Assembly: GCA_964406375.1 (NCBI GenBank)
Contig: CAYORM010000028.1
Coordinates: 1 to 34,519, forward strand
From: CAYORM01 sp964406375
GTDB lineage: Bacteria; Pseudomonadota; Alphaproteobacteria; DSM-16000; Inquilinaceae
Direction: 5' to 3'
Length of the DNA stretch: 34,519 nucleotides
Part shown: piece by piece, positions 7,889 to 15,445 of the stretch
Position numbering within the stretch: position 1 is the first letter of the stretch
Layout: every line of letters begins with the position of its first letter
Notes under the pieces: generated by a model
Databases searched by the model: none
The model's input: only the letters and a program-made list of their open reading frames with translations
Told to the model about the DNA's origin: nothing
Made by a program: the position numbers and the translations under genes

Positions 7889-8659
7889 TCAGGCGACGTC
7901 GAGCAGCCGGTAGTGGGCGGCGCGGGCGACCGCCTGGGTGCGGTTGCGGGCGCCGAGGCGTCGGGCGGCGCTCTCGAGATGGAGATTGACGGTCGGCACC
8001 GAACGCCCCAGACGCACCGCGATCTGCTTGGCGGTCAGCCCCATGGCGCAGAGCTGCAAGCATTCGCGCTCACGCGGGGTCAGCCGGACGTGCCGGCAGG
8101 TCCGCACCTCGGCGTCGAACTCGGCCAGGGAGGCGGCATGGAAGAGATGGCCGAGCCGGCCGATCGTCCACAGGGCCCGTTCGGCGTCGCGCGAGAAATC
8201 GGGATCGGGATCGACGCGGATTGCCGTGAAGGTGGCGAGATCGCCGCCCCGCATGTGGATGGGCACCGTGATCCCGCAGGTCAGCCGGGTATCGCGGAGA
8301 TAGCGCACCACCGGCTGCTGCTCGGGCTGCCAGGCGCGGCCGAGGATGCGGCTCTTGTCGCCGAGATGCGACCACAGGAAGGGCAGCGTCGTCTCGACGG
8401 CGACGAGCTGGACGAGGTCGAGCTGATAATAGCCGTCGTTCAGCCAGAAGCTGGCGAAGCTGTCCGGCAGGTTGCCGGTGTGCATCACCGTCGGGGTGAT
8501 GAGCTGCCCGTCATGCGACAGCGGTACCGGCGAATAGTCGTAGACGAGGGAGGTGAAGCCGAGCGGTTCGAGCACCCGGAGCGCGACGGCGATCCGCGCA
8601 TCGCTGCTCGTCGCGGTGTCGAAGATCCCGGTCAGCGCATCCGTCGCCAGATCCTGCAT
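7889..8659 (-). CDS. LuxR-family regulator, 'LuxR solo' with altered autoinducer pocket
   Basis: A 256-residue protein with an N-terminal autoinducer-binding fold (about 20-170) and a C-terminal GerE/LuxR helix-turn-helix (191-256; LTPRERECLQLCAMGLTAKQIA). DNA-binding landmarks Glu197, Leu201 and Gly207 match TraR Glu178, Leu182 and Gly188. In the ligand domain, counting from Asp81 (TraR Asp70), Trp96 (Trp85) and Gly129 (Gly113) are kept. However, Trp57 is Phe68, Tyr61 is Trp72 and Pro71 is Leu82. Substitutions at positions 57 and 61 (Met, Trp) mark the plant-associated LuxR solos that answer plant compounds instead of acyl-homoserine lactones. No luxI is present in the window. The downstream pip and peptide-transporter genes are the hallmark neighbours of that group. 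No clear ribosome site precedes ATG 8659. Confidence 0.9.
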   Translation of the reverse strand: MQDLATDALTGIFDTATSSDARIAVALRVLEPLGFTSLVYDYSPVPLSHDGQLITPTVMHTGNLPDSFASFWLNDGYYQLDLVQLVAVETTLPFLWSHLGDKSRILGRAWQPEQQPVVRYLRDTRLTCGITVPIHMRGGDLATFTAIRVDPDPDFSRDAERALWTIGRLGHLFHAASLAEFDAEVRTCRHVRLTPRERECLQLCAMGLTAKQIAVRLGRSVPTVNLHLESAARRLGARNRTQAVARAAHYRLLDVA

Positions 8660-8801
8660 GCCGGCAGCGTATCACGAGGACGGCGCGGCGGCGAAGCCGG
8701 ATGACGCGGTGCAGCATGCCGCGGCGATATGGCCGACAGCAGCGGCGGCTTGACAGGTGCGGCGGGGGCCACCCAGTCTTTCCGCGCCTGAAGAGAACGG
8801 G

Positions 8802-8822
8802 CCGCGGGAGCGATTCCCGCGG
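8802..8822. promoter_or_regulatory. Perfect 8-5-8 inverted repeat in the divergent luxR / dehydrogenase intergenic region
   Basis: CCGCGGGA, five bases, then TCCCGCGG. It lies 48 bases before the dehydrogenase ATG in the 210-base region (8660-8869) between divergent genes. A TTGACA hexamer at 8750-8755 could be a -35 for the rightward gene, but the sequence 17 bases on (CCAGTC) is a poor -10. The repeat could be an operator for a sugar regulator or a leader hairpin. Nothing else was recognised in the region. Confidence 0.35.
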
Positions 8823-8869
8823 TGAGAGACAAGAGCGCCGCAGAGGCGGCGACGCCAGGGAGGAAGGGT

Positions 8870-9967
8870 ATGGCCGACGCCATGGGCTTCGCGCCGGATG
8901 TCGAGGTGCGCTGCCGCGACTACCGCATCGGTGCGATCGGGGCCGGCTTCATCATGGCCGATGTGCATCTCGCGGCCTATCGGGAGGCCGGCTTTCCGGT
9001 GGTCGCGATCGCGTCGCGCACGCCGGACAAGGCCAAGGCGGTCGCCGATCGCTGGGGCATCCCGGTCGTCCATGTCACACCCGAACAGCTCATCGAGGAT
9101 CCGCAGGTCGAGATCGTCGACATCGCCTTCCCGCCCGACCAGCAGCCGGCGCTGATCCGCCACGCGCTGCGGCAGCCACATGTCAAGGCGATCCTGGCGC
9201 AGAAGCCGGTGGCGATGAATCTCGACCAGGCACGCGCCCTCGTCGCCGAGGCGAACGCGGCCGGCAAGCTGTTGTCGGTCAACCAGAACATGCGCTTTGA
9301 CCAGTCGATGCGCGTGCTCAAGCAGATCCTCGACAAGGGCGAGCTCGGCGCGCCGGTGCTGGCGACGATCGAGATGCGCGCGATCCCGCACTGGCAGCCC
9401 TTCCTCGAGGCCTATGACCGGCTGACGCTGCTCAACATGAGCATCCATCACCTCGACGTGCTGCGCTTCCTGTTCGGCGACCCGGCCTCGATCTACACCG
9501 CGGTGCGGCCCGATCCACGCACCCGCTTTGCCCATAAGGACGGCATCTGCGTGTCGACGCTCACCTTCCCGACGGGGGTGATGGCGGTCAGCATGGAGGA
9601 TGTCTGGACCGGGCCGCGCGGCGACGATTTCCAGTCCGACATCTACATCAAATGGCGGGTCGAGGGGACGGAGGGCGTGGCCCAGGGGACGATCGGCTGG
9701 CCCGACTATCCCGCCGGCAGCCCCTCGACGCTGCGCTATGCCAGCCGGCTGACGACCGGCGGCGCCTGGCGCACGCCCACATGGGACACGATGTGGTTCC
9801 CCCACGCTTTCAAGGGCGTGATGGAGCAGCTGCAATGGGCGCTGAAGAGCGGCACGACCCCGCTGCTCTCGGCGGCCGACAATCTCGGCACGATGGCGCT
9901 CGTCGACGCCGCCTACCGTTCGGCCGCCGAAGGCCGCGCGGTGATGCTCTCGGAGCTCGGCGCCTGA
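8870..9967 (+). CDS. Gfo/Idh/MocA-family NAD(P)-dependent oxidoreductase
   Basis: A 365-residue cytosolic dehydrogenase. ATG 8870 follows a good GGGAGGA site 7 bases upstream; an in-frame GTG at 8822 has none. The Rossmann motif is near the start (IGAIGAGFIMADVHLAAY), then VVAIASRTPDKAKAVADRWG and VDIAFPPDQ. The family EKP motif appears as QKPVAMN near residue 120. The C-terminal half carries the second-domain elements MSIHHLDVLRFLFGDP, with the catalytic-type HHLD near 200. These enzymes oxidise or reduce sugars, inositols or their derivatives; the substrate is unknown here. It forms a two-gene unit with the isomerase at 10025 (57-base gap), which suggests a sugar or cyclitol catabolic step. 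Confidence 0.88.
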   Translation: MADAMGFAPDVEVRCRDYRIGAIGAGFIMADVHLAAYREAGFPVVAIASRTPDKAKAVADRWGIPVVHVTPEQLIEDPQVEIVDIAFPPDQQPALIRHALRQPHVKAILAQKPVAMNLDQARALVAEANAAGKLLSVNQNMRFDQSMRVLKQILDKGELGAPVLATIEMRAIPHWQPFLEAYDRLTLLNMSIHHLDVLRFLFGDPASIYTAVRPDPRTRFAHKDGICVSTLTFPTGVMAVSMEDVWTGPRGDDFQSDIYIKWRVEGTEGVAQGTIGWPDYPAGSPSTLRYASRLTTGGAWRTPTWDTMWFPHAFKGVMEQLQWALKSGTTPLLSAADNLGTMALVDAAYRSAAEGRAVMLSELGA

Positions 9968-10024
9968 CGGTCGCGGCCCGCCGCGCAATCGGCCGTCCGC
10001 GACGGCCATCCAGGGAGGACATTG

Positions 10025-10942
10025 ATGATCCAGGTCGGCATCTTTACCGGTTACTTCCCTTACACGCTCGACGAGACGGCGAAGAAGATCAGGGCGCTCG
10101 GCTTCAACACGGTCCAGCTCGACCTGGTCTTCAAGGACCTCGACATGTCGACGCCCGACTCCTTCACCAAGGAGAAGTGCAAGCGGATCCGCGAGACCTT
10201 CCGCGATCACGATCTGCCGATCTGCTGCATCTCGGGCTACACCAACATCGTCCATCCCGATCCGGCGGCGCGGAAGCAGAAGCTCGACTATCTGAAGGCG
10301 ATCATCCGCCACGCCCGCGATCTCGGCTCGCCCTACGTCATCAGCGAGACCGGCACCTTCAACACCGAATCCGACTGGGTGCACCACCCGAAGAACAAGA
10401 CAGAGGAGGGGTTCGAGGAATGCCGCAAGGTGATCGACGAGCTGGCGCGCGAGGCCTATGACCACGGCGCCGTCTTCCTGCTCGAGACCTATGTGAACAA
10501 TGTCGTCGGCTCGATCGAGGAGACGCTGCGGATGTTCGCCGCGGTCGACAATCCGGCGCTCGGGCTGCTGATGGATCCGACCAACTATTTCGAGGCGCAC
10601 AACATCGACAAGATGGACACGGTGCTCGGTCAGATCTTCGACGCGCTCGAGGATCGCATCCGCATCAGCCACGCCAAGGATGTGAAGCGGTCAGGGGACG
10701 ACAAGACCGAGAAGCACGCCGATATCGGCGACGCCGACGCGCTCGAATCCCATACCTTCCGCGGAGTGGGCGAGATCGAGCTGCCGGCGCCGGGGCTGGG
10801 CGAGCTGAATTACGACCTCTATCTCCGGCGCCTGTCGCGCAAGCACCCGAACATCCCGATCATCATCGAGCATCTCGACGAGGCCGATGTGCCGCGCGCC
10901 AAGCGGTTCATCGACGAGAAGCTGCGCGTCAACGGGCTTTGA
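10025..10942 (+). CDS. Sugar phosphate isomerase/epimerase, xylose-isomerase-like TIM barrel
   Basis: A 305-residue protein. ATG 10025 lies 6 bases after GGGAGG; a TTG at 10022 is too close to that site. Barrel-strand landmarks are VQLDLVF (about residue 35), GYTNIVHPDP (about 75), YVISETGTFN (about 107), VFLLETYVNNV (about 155), GLLMDPTNYF (about 185) and ISHAKDVK (about 220), with IPIIIEHLDE near the end. The Glu, Asp, His and Glu in these segments are the expected metal ligands. The enzyme probably acts with the Gfo/Idh dehydrogenase upstream. It is related in fold, not close in sequence, to the truncated isomerase at the left edge. Confidence 0.88.
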   Translation: MIQVGIFTGYFPYTLDETAKKIRALGFNTVQLDLVFKDLDMSTPDSFTKEKCKRIRETFRDHDLPICCISGYTNIVHPDPAARKQKLDYLKAIIRHARDLGSPYVISETGTFNTESDWVHHPKNKTEEGFEECRKVIDELAREAYDHGAVFLLETYVNNVVGSIEETLRMFAAVDNPALGLLMDPTNYFEAHNIDKMDTVLGQIFDALEDRIRISHAKDVKRSGDDKTEKHADIGDADALESHTFRGVGEIELPAPGLGELNYDLYLRRLSRKHPNIPIIIEHLDEADVPRAKRFIDEKLRVNGL

Positions 10943-10948
10943 GATCCG

Positions 10949-10977
10949 GCCGCCGCCCCGCCGGACGGGGCGGCGGC
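10949..10977. terminator. GC-rich stem-loop between convergent genes
   Basis: A 12-bp perfect stem (10949-10960 with 10966-10977) and a 5-base CCGGA loop, starting 7 bases after the isomerase stop. The next gene is on the opposite strand and ends at 11021. No T-run follows, so it is either a weak terminator or a mRNA 3'-end stabiliser for the plus-strand unit. Confidence 0.5.
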
Positions 10978-11020
10978 GCGGATGCAGCCCGATCGCGGAG
11001 GGGCGCACGCCCGGGAAGCG

Positions 11021-11272
11021 TCAGAGGTCCTCGGGCAACCCCTCATCGTCGATCCGCTGCAGGATCTCCAGGATGGCGGCGACCCGGCCAGTCGGCAGCG
11101 GCCGGCCGGCATTCACCATCGCCTCGTCACTGGCCGCCCAGGCCTGCGCCTCGACCAGCTCGTCGCGCGTCGCGCCGACGCTCAGGATCTCCGCCGCGAC
11201 TTCGTCGTCCAGCGGTCCGAACACCGCGGCGACGTCGTCGCGGCCGGCGGGCGGGGCGGGTGTGCTCGGCAT
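11021..11272 (-). CDS. Small acidic hypothetical protein (83 aa)
   Basis: A short protein with a clear AAGGAGA ribosome site 6 bases before ATG 11272, which makes it likely to be real. The sequence is acidic and helical in character: AAEILSVGATRDELVEAQAWAAS and GRVAAILEILQRIDDEG. No signal peptide, membrane segment or cysteine is seen. The pattern resembles small uncharacterised proteins of alphaproteobacteria that carry similar segments; no function is known to me. It is convergent with the isomerase gene and divergent from the beta-lactamase gene, 110 bases away. Confidence 0.7.
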   Translation of the reverse strand: MPSTPAPPAGRDDVAAVFGPLDDEVAAEILSVGATRDELVEAQAWAASDEAMVNAGRPLPTGRVAAILEILQRIDDEGLPEDL

Positions 11273-11382
11273 GACGGGTCTCCTTCCTGCATGCTATCCG
11301 TCGCCCCCGGAACGGCCCACCGGGCCGACCGTTCCGTCGCACGGGACGCAAGGGGGATCGAGGCCTGCGGAAGAGAGGCGCC

Positions 11383-12198
11383 ATGAAAGCGGCACGGCTC
11401 GTGGCGATGGTGATCGCGGCGCTCTTCGCCGTCACCGCGCCCGCCATGGCGGAGACGCGGACGATCTGCACCCTCGTCGCCGAGGCCGCGAGCGGGCGCG
11501 TCCTGTTCGAGGAGGGTGATTGCGGGGTCCGAATCTCGCCGGCCTCGACCTTCAAGATCGCGATCGCCGTCATGGGCTATGATGCCGGCATCCTGGCCGG
11601 GCCCGACGCGCCGGAACTGCCCTTCCGCGAGGGCTACGCCGATTGGCGTCCCGAATGGCGCCAGCCGGCGACACCGGCGCACTGGATGCGCGAATCGGTC
11701 GTCTGGTACTCCCAGCAGGTCACGCTGCGGCTCGGTGCCGAGCGCTTCGCCGCCTATGTCGCCGCGTTCGGCTACGGCAATGGCGATGTGTCCGGTGACC
11801 CCGGACGGGGGAACGGGCTCACCCATGCCTGGCTCGGCGCCTCGCTCGAGATCTCTCCGGCCGAGCAGGTGGCCTTCCTGCGCGCATTGATCGGGCATGA
11901 TCTGCCGGTCAGCGCGGCGGCGGTCGCCCAGACGGCCGCGCTCCTCGACCAGGGGGTGCAGCCAGCCGGCTGGCGGGTCTACGGCAAGACCGGGACCGGC
12001 ATCGCCCGCGACGGGCAGGCACGCTTCGGCTGGTTCGTCGGCTGGGCCGAGCGCGCCGGCGACACCATCGTCTTCGCCCGGCTCATCCGGGACAATGAGC
12101 GCCAGCCCACCCCGTCGGGCCCGCGCGCTCGCGCCGCCCTCCTCGCCGACCTGTTCGCCGACCGCGCAACCCTCGACCGGCTGCTGCCGGCACCCTGA
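11383..12198 (+). CDS. Class D beta-lactamase (OXA type)
   Basis: A 271-residue secreted serine hydrolase. The signal peptide MKAARLVAMVIAALFAVTAPAMA is cut near residue 23. All class D landmarks are present in order: STFK (55-58, nucleophile Ser55 and the Lys58 that is carboxylated in this class), SVV (105-107), YGN (131-133), the Trp150 equivalent of OXA Trp154, ISPAEQ, and KTGTG (202-206). It hydrolyses penicillins and related beta-lactams in the periplasm; the spectrum cannot be read from this sequence. It stands alone with its own upstream region, with no insertion sequence, integron or regulator beside it, so it looks like a resident chromosomal gene. GAGAGG precedes the ATG. The following 255 bases (12199-12453) hold nothing recognised. 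Confidence 0.92.
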   Translation: MKAARLVAMVIAALFAVTAPAMAETRTICTLVAEAASGRVLFEEGDCGVRISPASTFKIAIAVMGYDAGILAGPDAPELPFREGYADWRPEWRQPATPAHWMRESVVWYSQQVTLRLGAERFAAYVAAFGYGNGDVSGDPGRGNGLTHAWLGASLEISPAEQVAFLRALIGHDLPVSAAAVAQTAALLDQGVQPAGWRVYGKTGTGIARDGQARFGWFVGWAERAGDTIVFARLIRDNERQPTPSGPRARAALLADLFADRATLDRLLPAP

Positions 12199-12453
12199 CC
12201 GCGCGCGGGTCCGCGCCGCCTCCGTCCCATCCTCGCCGTCATCGACGGGGTGGCCCGGATCCCTCCTGCCACGCCGAAAGAGGGCGGGCGCCGACGGAGG
12301 CATCCTCGACCCGCCGTTCCGCCCGGTGATATGACGCTGGACCTTCCGGCGCCGGGAGTGGCTCCTGGAGGCCAAGCAACCTCCGGTCTCGCCCGATGCG
12401 CCGTCGCGTCGAATTGCTGTTGATGGTCCTTTGTATGCGGTGATAGGCAAATT

Positions 12454-12467
12454 TGTTGTTCACTATA
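12454..12467. promoter_or_regulatory. 14-bp imperfect palindrome, candidate operator of the RraA-like gene (copy A)
   Basis: TGTTGTTCACTATA, in an AT-rich island within GC-rich DNA. It matches the perfect palindrome at 23079-23092 at 11 of 14 positions. It overlaps a -10-like TATAAA (12464-12469), only 9 bases before ATG 12479, so bound protein would block transcription. The GT...AC half-site pattern resembles GntR-family operators, but no GntR gene is in the window. Confidence 0.45.
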
Positions 12468-12478
12468 AAAACGAGACG

Positions 12479-13201
12479 ATGCCCGACATGGCTCTGCCGG
12501 ATACGCCCCCACAGACGGTCCTCGCGCGGTTGGCGGCGCAACGGACGCCGGTCGTCTACGACGCCATCGAACGCTTCGGCCTCCGCTCGCGCAGCGAGGG
12601 CTACACGGATGCCAGCATCCGCTGCATCCTGCCCGGCCTCGGCGCCTTCGTCGGCCATGCCTGGACCGGGCGGATCGCGACGCGCGAGGAGCCCTCGCCG
12701 GACGAGCAGTCCGTGCCATGGCCGACGGTCTGGGCGTCGCTCGCCACGGTGCCGGCGCCGCGCATCGCCGTCGTGGAGGATGTCGATCCCGACCCCGGCC
12801 GCGGCTGCGTCTGGGGCGATGTGTCGGCGGCGATCTTCCAGGCACAGGGCTGCATCGCGGCGATCACCAACGGCTCGGTGCGCGACATCCGCCAGGTGGA
12901 GGCGATCGGCTTCGGGCTGTTCGCCGCCGCCGCCGTGGTCGGCCACGGCTACGGCCGCTATCTCGAGATCGGCTGCCCCGTGCGGGTCGGTGGCATGACG
13001 GTGCGGCCGGGCGATCTGATCCACGCCGATGAGCATGGTGCCCTGACCATTCCCGCAGAGATCGACCTCGAGGAGCTGCTGCGGGTGATCGAGCACGTCC
13101 ATGCCGCCGAGCGCACCGTCATCGAATATTGCCGTCGTCCCGGCTTCGACATCGGCGAGCTCGACCGGCTGCACACCTGGTCGATGGAAAGCGCAGACTG
13201 A
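12479..13201 (+). CDS. RraA-family protein (class II pyruvate-aldolase-like fold)
   Basis: A 240-residue protein. The start at 12479 is chosen because the AT-rich promoter and candidate operator lie directly upstream; ATG 12488 is an alternative, and the in-frame TTG at 12431 would lie within the promoter region. Family landmarks are TPVVYDAIERFG near residue 20, GRGCVWGDVSAAIFQAQGC near 105, and ITNGSVRDIRQVE near 125. In the last, the Arg-Asp pair corresponds to the RD of RraA and HMG/CHA aldolases. PVRVGGMTVRPGDLIHADEHG near 175 is also typical. Some relatives cleave 4-hydroxy-4-methyl-2-oxoglutarate or decarboxylate oxaloacetate; others bind RNase E. In this catabolic setting an aldolase or lyase role is more likely. 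No clear ribosome site is present, and the predicted transcript start lies only a few bases upstream, so translation may be nearly leaderless. Confidence 0.82.
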   Translation: MPDMALPDTPPQTVLARLAAQRTPVVYDAIERFGLRSRSEGYTDASIRCILPGLGAFVGHAWTGRIATREEPSPDEQSVPWPTVWASLATVPAPRIAVVEDVDPDPGRGCVWGDVSAAIFQAQGCIAAITNGSVRDIRQVEAIGFGLFAAAAVVGHGYGRYLEIGCPVRVGGMTVRPGDLIHADEHGALTIPAEIDLEELLRVIEHVHAAERTVIEYCRRPGFDIGELDRLHTWSMESAD

Positions 13202-13206
13202 AAAAA

Positions 13207-13232
13207 GGCAGCGGCCGGGCCCGGCCGCTGCC
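13207..13232. terminator. Perfect 26-bp palindrome, probable terminator after the RraA-like gene
   Basis: A 13-bp self-complementary GC-rich stem with no spacer, 5 bases after the RraA-like stop. It is preceded by six A residues (13201-13206), which form a T-run for transcription from the right and suggest better termination of minus-strand transcripts. No T-run follows on the plus strand. Confidence 0.55.
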
Positions 13233-13319
13233 CGCCCGCCGGGCGCCGGGCCCGTCCCGGCTTGCTGCGCATTGAAATTGCAGCATGATCCAAATTTGTG
13301 CACAGGAAGATTGATATTC

Positions 13320-13348
13320 TTGGACGTAATTTTTTGGATTCGGTTATT
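13320..13348 (+). promoter_or_regulatory. Possible promoter of the TauD / ABC transporter unit
   Basis: TTGGAC (13320-13325), 17 bases, then GTTATT (13343-13348), within an AT-rich stretch (about 13270-13350) that contrasts with its surroundings. It lies 70 bases before the dioxygenase ATG. The match to the sigma-70 consensus is moderate. The palindrome TGTGCACA in the same island, near 13297-13304, could be a regulator site. Confidence 0.3.
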
Positions 13349-13419
13349 CCCGACGACGGCGCCCCGGGGCACAGATGCCGGTGAAGTCGCGGTGTTTTGA
13401 GCCGCGGAGGAGGTGCCGG

Positions 13420-14334
13420 ATGAACGAGCAAGGGCTGGCGGCGACAGCCGCCATGGCGGAGCCGGCGGGAACAGCCGGCACGGGTGCCATCGAGATCGTG
13501 CCGACCGGCGGCGCCCTGGGCGCCGAGATCCGCGGCCTCGACCTGTCGCAGCCGCTCGGCGATGCGGCGCGCGCCATCGTTCTCGAAGCCTGGTACCAGT
13601 ATCACCTGCTCGTCTTCCGCGGCCAGTCGCTCACCGATCCGCAACTCGTCGCATTCAGCCGGATCTTCGGCGAGCCGATGGTCGACCACCGCCCGGTCGA
13701 CTATCACCGCCACCTCGACACCGAGATGCCGGAACTGGTCGACGTCATCTCGAACGTGACGGTCGACGGCAAGCCGATCGGCGCCCTCGGCGCGGGCGAG
13801 GCGATCTGGCACACCGACACGGTGCCGGTGCCCAACGCCGCGCTGATCCTGCATGCGCTCGAGGTGCCCGAGGCCGGCGGCGAGACCCGCTTCTGCAACA
13901 TGACGGCCGCCTATGAGGCGCTGTCACCGGAGATGAAGGCGCGGATCGAAGGGTTGATCTCGATCCACAGCCGCACCCACGACCTGACGAATGCAGTGAA
14001 GGCCGGCATCGCGGCCGATCACGACAAGCGGCTGTCGCCCGGGCCCTGGTTCCCGATCGTGCGCACGCATGGGGTGACCGGCCGCCGGTCGATCTTCCTG
14101 GGGCAGCGCGGCTCCGGCTACGTCGTCGACCTGTCCGTGGAGGAGAGCGACGCGCTGCTCGAAGAGCTGTGGGCGCATGCGACCCAGCCCCGCTTCGTCT
14201 GGGAGCACCGCTGGCGCGTCGGTGACGTCGTCGTCTGGGACAATCGCTGCACCGCGCACAGCCGCGGCGCCTTCCAGCCGAGCGGTCGTCGCCGGCTTCA
14301 CCGGACGACCGTCCGGGGCGAGTGGCCGCGCTGA
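13420..14334 (+). CDS. TauD/TfdA-family 2-oxoglutarate- and Fe(II)-dependent dioxygenase
   Basis: A 304-residue protein. ATG 13420 follows GGAGGAGG. The TauD fold is shown by GALGAEIRGLDLS near residue 35, HLLVFRGQSL near 63, the iron motif His131-x-Asp133 (WHTDTVP), His280 (CTAHSRGAF), and the 2-oxoglutarate-binding Arg cluster near 291-295. The family hydroxylates sulfonates, aryloxy acids, betaines and amino-acid derivatives. The substrate here is unknown. The gene leads a co-directional series with the ABC importer (14391-18199), so it probably oxidises the imported compound in the cytosol. Confidence 0.9.
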   Translation: MNEQGLAATAAMAEPAGTAGTGAIEIVPTGGALGAEIRGLDLSQPLGDAARAIVLEAWYQYHLLVFRGQSLTDPQLVAFSRIFGEPMVDHRPVDYHRHLDTEMPELVDVISNVTVDGKPIGALGAGEAIWHTDTVPVPNAALILHALEVPEAGGETRFCNMTAAYEALSPEMKARIEGLISIHSRTHDLTNAVKAGIAADHDKRLSPGPWFPIVRTHGVTGRRSIFLGQRGSGYVVDLSVEESDALLEELWAHATQPRFVWEHRWRVGDVVVWDNRCTAHSRGAFQPSGRRRLHRTTVRGEWPR

Positions 14335-14390
14335 GGCGGCAGACCAGGATCCGGGCAATCGTCCGGCCGATAGGAGTGGAGGGATTGGGG

Positions 14391-15416
14391 ATGCGTGGAA
14401 TGCTGTGTCGGGTGGCCGGGGCCGCCCTCGTCGTCGCGGCGCTGCCGGCTTCGGCCCAGGCCGCCCAGGAGCTCGTCGTCGCCGGCTGGTCGGGCGGCTA
14501 TGACGTGCTGCTCGAGGAGGTGATGCTCCCCGAATGTCTCGCCGAGATGGATGTCGACATCACCTGGGTGCTCGGCAATTCCGCCTCGAACATCGCCAAG
14601 GTGCGTGCTGCCGGCGACAATCAGGAGATCGACGTCGTCATCGCCGACGACCTGCCGCAGCGGGCCGCGATGAATGAGGGGCTGTGGGCGGCGCTCGATC
14701 CGGCGATCGTCACCAACCTCGCCAATGTCCGTGATGTGGCCCGGCTGCCCGACGATCAGGGCGTCGGCTTCGCACTGAACATCTCGGGCCTCGTCTATCA
14801 TCCCGATGCGCTCGAGGCCGAGGGCATCGCCCCGCCGACCTCCTGGAACGACCTGTTCCGCGAGGAGTTCGCCGGCCGCATCGCGCTGATGCCGGCGACC
14901 GCGGGCGAGGGGCTGATCACGCTGATCCAGCTCGCCTACATGAATGGCGGCAGCGAGGCTGATATCGGTCCCGGCTTCGATGCGATCGCCGAGATCGCCG
15001 CGGACGTGCTGGAATTCCCCTCCACCGGGGCGCAGGTCACCTCGCTCTTCCAGCGTGAGGAAGCCTGGATCTCGGTGATGCCGCTCGACTATGCGGCGAT
15101 CGTCAAGCAGGAGGGCGTGCCGATCGAGTTCGTTTTCCCCGAGGAAGGCGCGCCGGCCCGCACCTATACGATCAGCGTCGTCAAGGGCGCGCCGCATCCT
15201 GAGCTGGCGCAGCAGCTCGTCAACTGCGTGCTGAGCGAGACGGTGCAGCAGCGTGTCGCGACCGAGCTTCAGGCGGCGCCGGTCATCCAGGAGGTCGACG
15301 TTCCGGCCGACATCCTCGACATGGCCGACCGCGTCTATGCGGTTGACATGGACGCCATCAACGCCAATCGCGAGGCGTGGATCGAGCGCTGGAACCGCGA
15401 GATCGAGACCCGCTGA
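14391..15416 (+). CDS. Polyamine-type ABC transporter substrate-binding protein (PotD/spermidine-putrescine-like)
   Basis: A 341-residue periplasmic protein. ATG 14391 follows GGAGGG. The Sec signal peptide MRGMLCRVAGAALVVAALPASAQA is followed by AQELVVAGWSGGYDVLLEE, the standard N terminus of cluster-D proteins in this family. Further landmarks are DVVIADDL, GVGFALNISGLVYHPDAL, and PPTSWNDLFREEFAGRIAL near residue 145. The family binds polyamines, iron complexes or other small cations and acids. It is the first gene of the transporter proper and lies 56 bases after the TauD gene. A second binding protein of this broad group, with a Tat-type leader, lies at 23176. Confidence 0.88.
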   Translation: MRGMLCRVAGAALVVAALPASAQAAQELVVAGWSGGYDVLLEEVMLPECLAEMDVDITWVLGNSASNIAKVRAAGDNQEIDVVIADDLPQRAAMNEGLWAALDPAIVTNLANVRDVARLPDDQGVGFALNISGLVYHPDALEAEGIAPPTSWNDLFREEFAGRIALMPATAGEGLITLIQLAYMNGGSEADIGPGFDAIAEIAADVLEFPSTGAQVTSLFQREEAWISVMPLDYAAIVKQEGVPIEFVFPEEGAPARTYTISVVKGAPHPELAQQLVNCVLSETVQQRVATELQAAPVIQEVDVPADILDMADRVYAVDMDAINANREAWIERWNREIETR

Positions 15417-15445
15417 GGTCGATCAAGGCGATATCGGGAGCGGCC

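Noticed and set aside
7889..8659. Classical acyl-homoserine-lactone quorum-sensing pair
   Set aside because: No luxI-type synthase is in the window, and key pocket residues are substituted, so a solo regulator is the better reading.
8672..10672. A 666-codon open frame on the minus strand
   Set aside because: Antisense to the dehydrogenase and isomerase genes, both of which have clear motifs and ribosome sites; the frame shows no recognisable domain.
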